From Sphingomonas sp. Root720 (GTDB lineage: Bacteria > Pseudomonadota > Alphaproteobacteria > Sphingomonadales > Sphingomonadaceae): 64,000 nucleotides of DNA. How positions within the stretch are numbered: the stretch's first letter is position 1; every line of letters starts with the position of its first letter. Positions 61,763 to 64,000 of this stretch are shown here, in pieces. The stretch covers positions 163,194 to 227,193 of the forward strand of contig NZ_LMID01000010.1 of the NCBI RefSeq assembly GCF_001428605.1, in the 5' to 3' direction. The translations under genes and the position numbers were made by a program. The notes under the pieces are model-generated. The model saw only the letters and a list, made by a program, of their open reading frames with translations, was not told where the DNA came from and searched no databases.

Positions 61763-63541
61763 ATGACCCAAACCCAATTCCTCGCCTTCGCGATCCTTGC
61801 CGGCATGATGCTCCTCTTCATCTGGGGGAGGCTGCGCTACGACGTCGTGGCGATGACCGCGCTGCTGGCTTCCCTGGCGGCCGGCACGGTGAAGCCGAAG
61901 GATGCCTTTTCGGGCTTCAGCGACGATATCGTCATCATCATCGGCAGCGCGCTGGTGGTAAGCGCGGCGGTGGAACGGGCCGGCGTCGTCGAGACCGTGC
62001 TGGGCTGGACGGCGCAGCGGGTGACGAAGATCAGGTGGCAGCTCACCGTCCTTGTCGGATCGGTCACGCTGCTGTCGGCGCTGGTCAAGAATATCGGCGC
62101 GCTCGCCATGCTGATCCCGGCCGCGCTGAAGATGGCCAAGCGCTCGGGCACCTCGCCCGCCGTGTTCCTGATGCCGATGTCGTTCGGATCGCTGCTCGGG
62201 GGGCTGGTCACCCTGGTCGGGACCTCGCCCAACATCATCGTCTCGCGCGTGCGCGAGCAGATGACGGGCCAGCCGTTCCACATGTTCGACTATGCGCCGG
62301 TCGGGCTGGGCCTGTCGCTGGCGGGGCTGATCTTCCTTCGTTTCGGCTACCGGCTGATCCCCCGCGATCGCCATGCCGCGGCGACGATGGGCGAAGCGCT
62401 GGATATCGCCGATTATAATACCGAGGCGGAAGTGCCGCCGGACGCGGGCGCCGTCGGCAGCACGATCGGCGCCTTCGTCAGCGCGAACGATGGCGCCGTC
62501 GTCGTCACCGGCATGATGCGTGGCACGCGCCGCCGCGCGATCACCCTGCCCGATACCGTGATCGAGGAAGGCGATACCTTGTTCCTGCGCGGCGAACCCG
62601 ATGCGCTCGAACGCGCCATCGCCAAGGGAGGGCTCGAGCTGGTCGGCCAGGACCGCAGCGCGGTGACGGACACGCTCGCCGAGAATCGCGGGGTGATCGA
62701 GGCGGTCGTCACGCCCCAGGCGGCACTGATCGGCCAGGCCGCCGGACGGATCGCGCTGCACGATCGCCACGGCATCAACCTGATCGCCATATCGCGGGCC
62801 GGGCACCGCATGACCGAACGGCTCGGCGACACCAACCTGGCGGCCGGCGACGTCCTGGTGGTGCAGGGGCCGCTCGACATCCTGCCGGAACGGATGCGCG
62901 AGCTGGGTCTGCTGCCGCTCGCCGAGCGGCCGATCCGGCTGGGCGGGATGCGCACCAGCCTGCTGCCGGTCGCGATTCTCGTCGCGGCGATGGTGGCGAC
63001 GGCGACCGGACTCGTCCCCGTCGCGGTCGCCTTTTTCGCGGCGGCGGCGCTGATGCTGCTGACCGGCGCGATCGGCCCGCGCGAGGCCTATGACCATGTC
63101 GAATGGCCGATCCTGATCATGCTCGGGGCGCTGATTCCGGTCAGCGAGGCGCTGCGGACCAGCGGCGGCACCGACCTGATCGCCACCTGGCTGTCGAGCA
63201 CCGCGGCCGGCCTGCCGGTCTGGGCCGCGCTCGGCCTGATCCTCGTCGTGGCGATGGCGGTGACGCCGTTCCTGAACAACGCCGCGACGGTGCTGGTAAT
63301 GGCGCCGATCGCCACCCTGTTCGCCGGGGATCTCGGCTATCGCCCGGAGGCCTTCCTGATGGCGGTGGCTGTCGGCGCGGGCAGCGACTTTCTCACGCCG
63401 ATCGGCCACCAGTGCAACACGCTGGTAATGGGTCCGGGCGGCTATCGTTTCAGCGATTATGCCCGGCTCGGGGCGCCGCTGTCGCTGATCGTCATCATCG
63501 TCGCGGTCCCGCTTATCCTGATCGTCTGGCCGGTCCACTGA
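61763..63541 (+). CDS. SLC13/DASS-type anion permease with two RCK-C (TrkA_C) domains
   Basis: 592 residues. Two membrane halves (about 1-205 and 400-592, roughly five helices each) bracket a cytoplasmic block with two TrkA_C domains (GAFVSANDGAVVVTGMMRGT ... FLRGEPDALERA and VVTPQAALIGQAAGRIALHD ... VVQGPLDILPER). The motif TLVGTSPNIIVS in the first half and LTPIGHQCNTLVMGPG in the second are typical of SLC13-like carriers. It likely moves sulfate, dicarboxylate or another anion with Na+. Followed 42 bp later by the YbaK gene. Confidence 0.88.
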   Translation: MTQTQFLAFAILAGMMLLFIWGRLRYDVVAMTALLASLAAGTVKPKDAFSGFSDDIVIIIGSALVVSAAVERAGVVETVLGWTAQRVTKIRWQLTVLVGSVTLLSALVKNIGALAMLIPAALKMAKRSGTSPAVFLMPMSFGSLLGGLVTLVGTSPNIIVSRVREQMTGQPFHMFDYAPVGLGLSLAGLIFLRFGYRLIPRDRHAAATMGEALDIADYNTEAEVPPDAGAVGSTIGAFVSANDGAVVVTGMMRGTRRRAITLPDTVIEEGDTLFLRGEPDALERAIAKGGLELVGQDRSAVTDTLAENRGVIEAVVTPQAALIGQAAGRIALHDRHGINLIAISRAGHRMTERLGDTNLAAGDVLVVQGPLDILPERMRELGLLPLAERPIRLGGMRTSLLPVAILVAAMVATATGLVPVAVAFFAAAALMLLTGAIGPREAYDHVEWPILIMLGALIPVSEALRTSGGTDLIATWLSSTAAGLPVWAALGLILVVAMAVTPFLNNAATVLVMAPIATLFAGDLGYRPEAFLMAVAVGAGSDFLTPIGHQCNTLVMGPGGYRFSDYARLGAPLSLIVIIVAVPLILIVWPVH

Positions 63542-63583
63542 ACCCGGTTCCCGCAGTGCTCCCTTTCGGGCTAAGCGGTGGCC

Positions 63584-64000
63584 ATGAGCCTCGAATCGGT
63601 CCGCGCCTTTCTCGCGACACATGCCCCGGACCTAGCCGTCATCGATCAGGGCGCCAGCACCGCCACGGTGACGGAAGCCGCCGAGACGCTGGGCGTGCTG
63701 CCGGGCCAGATCGCAAAGACACTCTCGATCCGCGTCGGTGAGACGGCGATGCTGGTCGTCGCGCGCGGCGATGCCCGCCTCGATAACCGCAAGACCAAGG
63801 ATGCCCTCGGCGGTCGCCCCCGGATGCTGGGCGCGGAGGAGGTCGAAGCGCTGACCGGTCATCCGGTGGGCGGCGTCTGCCCTTTCGGACTCGCCAGCCC
63901 GCTGCCGATCTACTGCGACCTCTCGCTGAAGGATTTCGAAGAGGTCTATCCTGCGGCCGGATCAAGGACCGCATCGGTGCGGCTCACCCCCGATCGGCTC
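63584..64000 (+). CDS. YbaK/EbsC-family aminoacyl-tRNA deacylase (3' end outside window)
   Basis: 139 codons from ATG 63584 to the window end. IAKTLSIRV carries the conserved catalytic Lys and GGVCPFGLASPLPIYCDLSL is the diagnostic YbaK/ProX loop. Such proteins remove mischarged Cys-tRNA(Pro) or Ala-tRNA. Probably nearly complete, since family members are about 160 residues. Confidence 0.93.
   Translation, partial: MSLESVRAFLATHAPDLAVIDQGASTATVTEAAETLGVLPGQIAKTLSIRVGETAMLVVARGDARLDNRKTKDALGGRPRMLGAEEVEALTGHPVGGVCPFGLASPLPIYCDLSLKDFEEVYPAAGSRTASVRLTPDRL

Noticed and set aside
1..64000. CRISPR array, tRNA, rRNA, insertion sequence or prophage
   Set aside because: No regularly spaced direct repeats, transposase motifs, tRNA-like folds or phage genes were seen on reading.

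Overview
The window is GC-rich, densely coding DNA with no rRNA, tRNA, CRISPR array or insertion sequence that I could find. Gene content points to an alphaproteobacterium, most likely a sphingomonad (Sphingomonas/Rhizorhabdus type). The indications are many Rieske oxygenases and SDRs in short divergent clusters, a DUF2171 protein, an EcfG-like stress promoter, TTG/GTG starts and codons ending mostly in G or C. The species assignment is inference.

Region 1 (1-28.4 kb) is a catabolic block. It holds an acyl-CoA synthetase, three separate Rieske oxygenase alpha subunits, a P450, an acetolactate-synthase-like ThDP enzyme, five complete SDRs plus one truncated SDR, two acyl-CoA dehydrogenases, a GMC flavoenzyme, and a DUF35/thiolase pair. 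It also has a lipoate-dependent 2-oxoacid dehydrogenase (E1alpha, E1beta, E2), a VOC protein, a TIM-barrel isomerase-like protein, a ThuA-like protein, one TetR and two LuxR-type regulators. The logic looks like hydroxylation or demethylation, alcohol oxidation, CoA activation, beta-oxidation-like cleavage and decarboxylation of an aromatic or polycyclic substrate. The substrate cannot be read from sequence. No ferredoxin or reductase partner for the Rieske enzymes or the P450 lies in the window. Divergent spacers share short sequence words that may mark a common regulon. A small island at 18.0-19.8 kb (DUF2171, spermidine-synthase-like protein, Qnr-like pentapeptide protein) interrupts the block.

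Region 2 (28.4-36.1 kb) is a complete tripartite RND efflux system: lipoprotein outer-membrane channel, HAE1 permease and lipoprotein adaptor. It is divergent from an AdeRS-like two-component system. The shared spacer carries an 11-bp-period direct repeat, as expected for an OmpR-family regulator site.

Region 3 (36.1-43.3 kb) has an XdhC-type molybdoenzyme maturation factor, an ATP-dependent DNA ligase with its MBL-fold exonuclease, and an isoquinoline-oxidoreductase-like molybdenum hydroxylase (2Fe-2S subunit, Tat-exported Mo subunit, diheme cytochrome c). The hydroxylase operon sits behind a promoter overlapped by a perfect palindrome.

Region 4 (43.4-49.7 kb) is stress-related. It contains an ECF sigma/anti-sigma/redoxin-2OG-oxygenase operon with an ECF-type autopromoter. 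An SRPBCC/Zn-alcohol dehydrogenase/SDR/small membrane protein operon lies behind an EcfG-like promoter, and a hemerythrin diverges from it.

Region 5 (50-64 kb) contains purL, a GGDEF-EAL-PilZ signalling protein, a PPP-type phosphatase and a surface-glycan-like cluster. The cluster has two paralogous two-domain methyltransferase-like proteins flanking kpsF, kdsB and a PhyH oxygenase. The window ends with a SLC13-type transporter and a truncated YbaK deacylase. The Kdo genes are notable because sphingomonads generally lack classical LPS.
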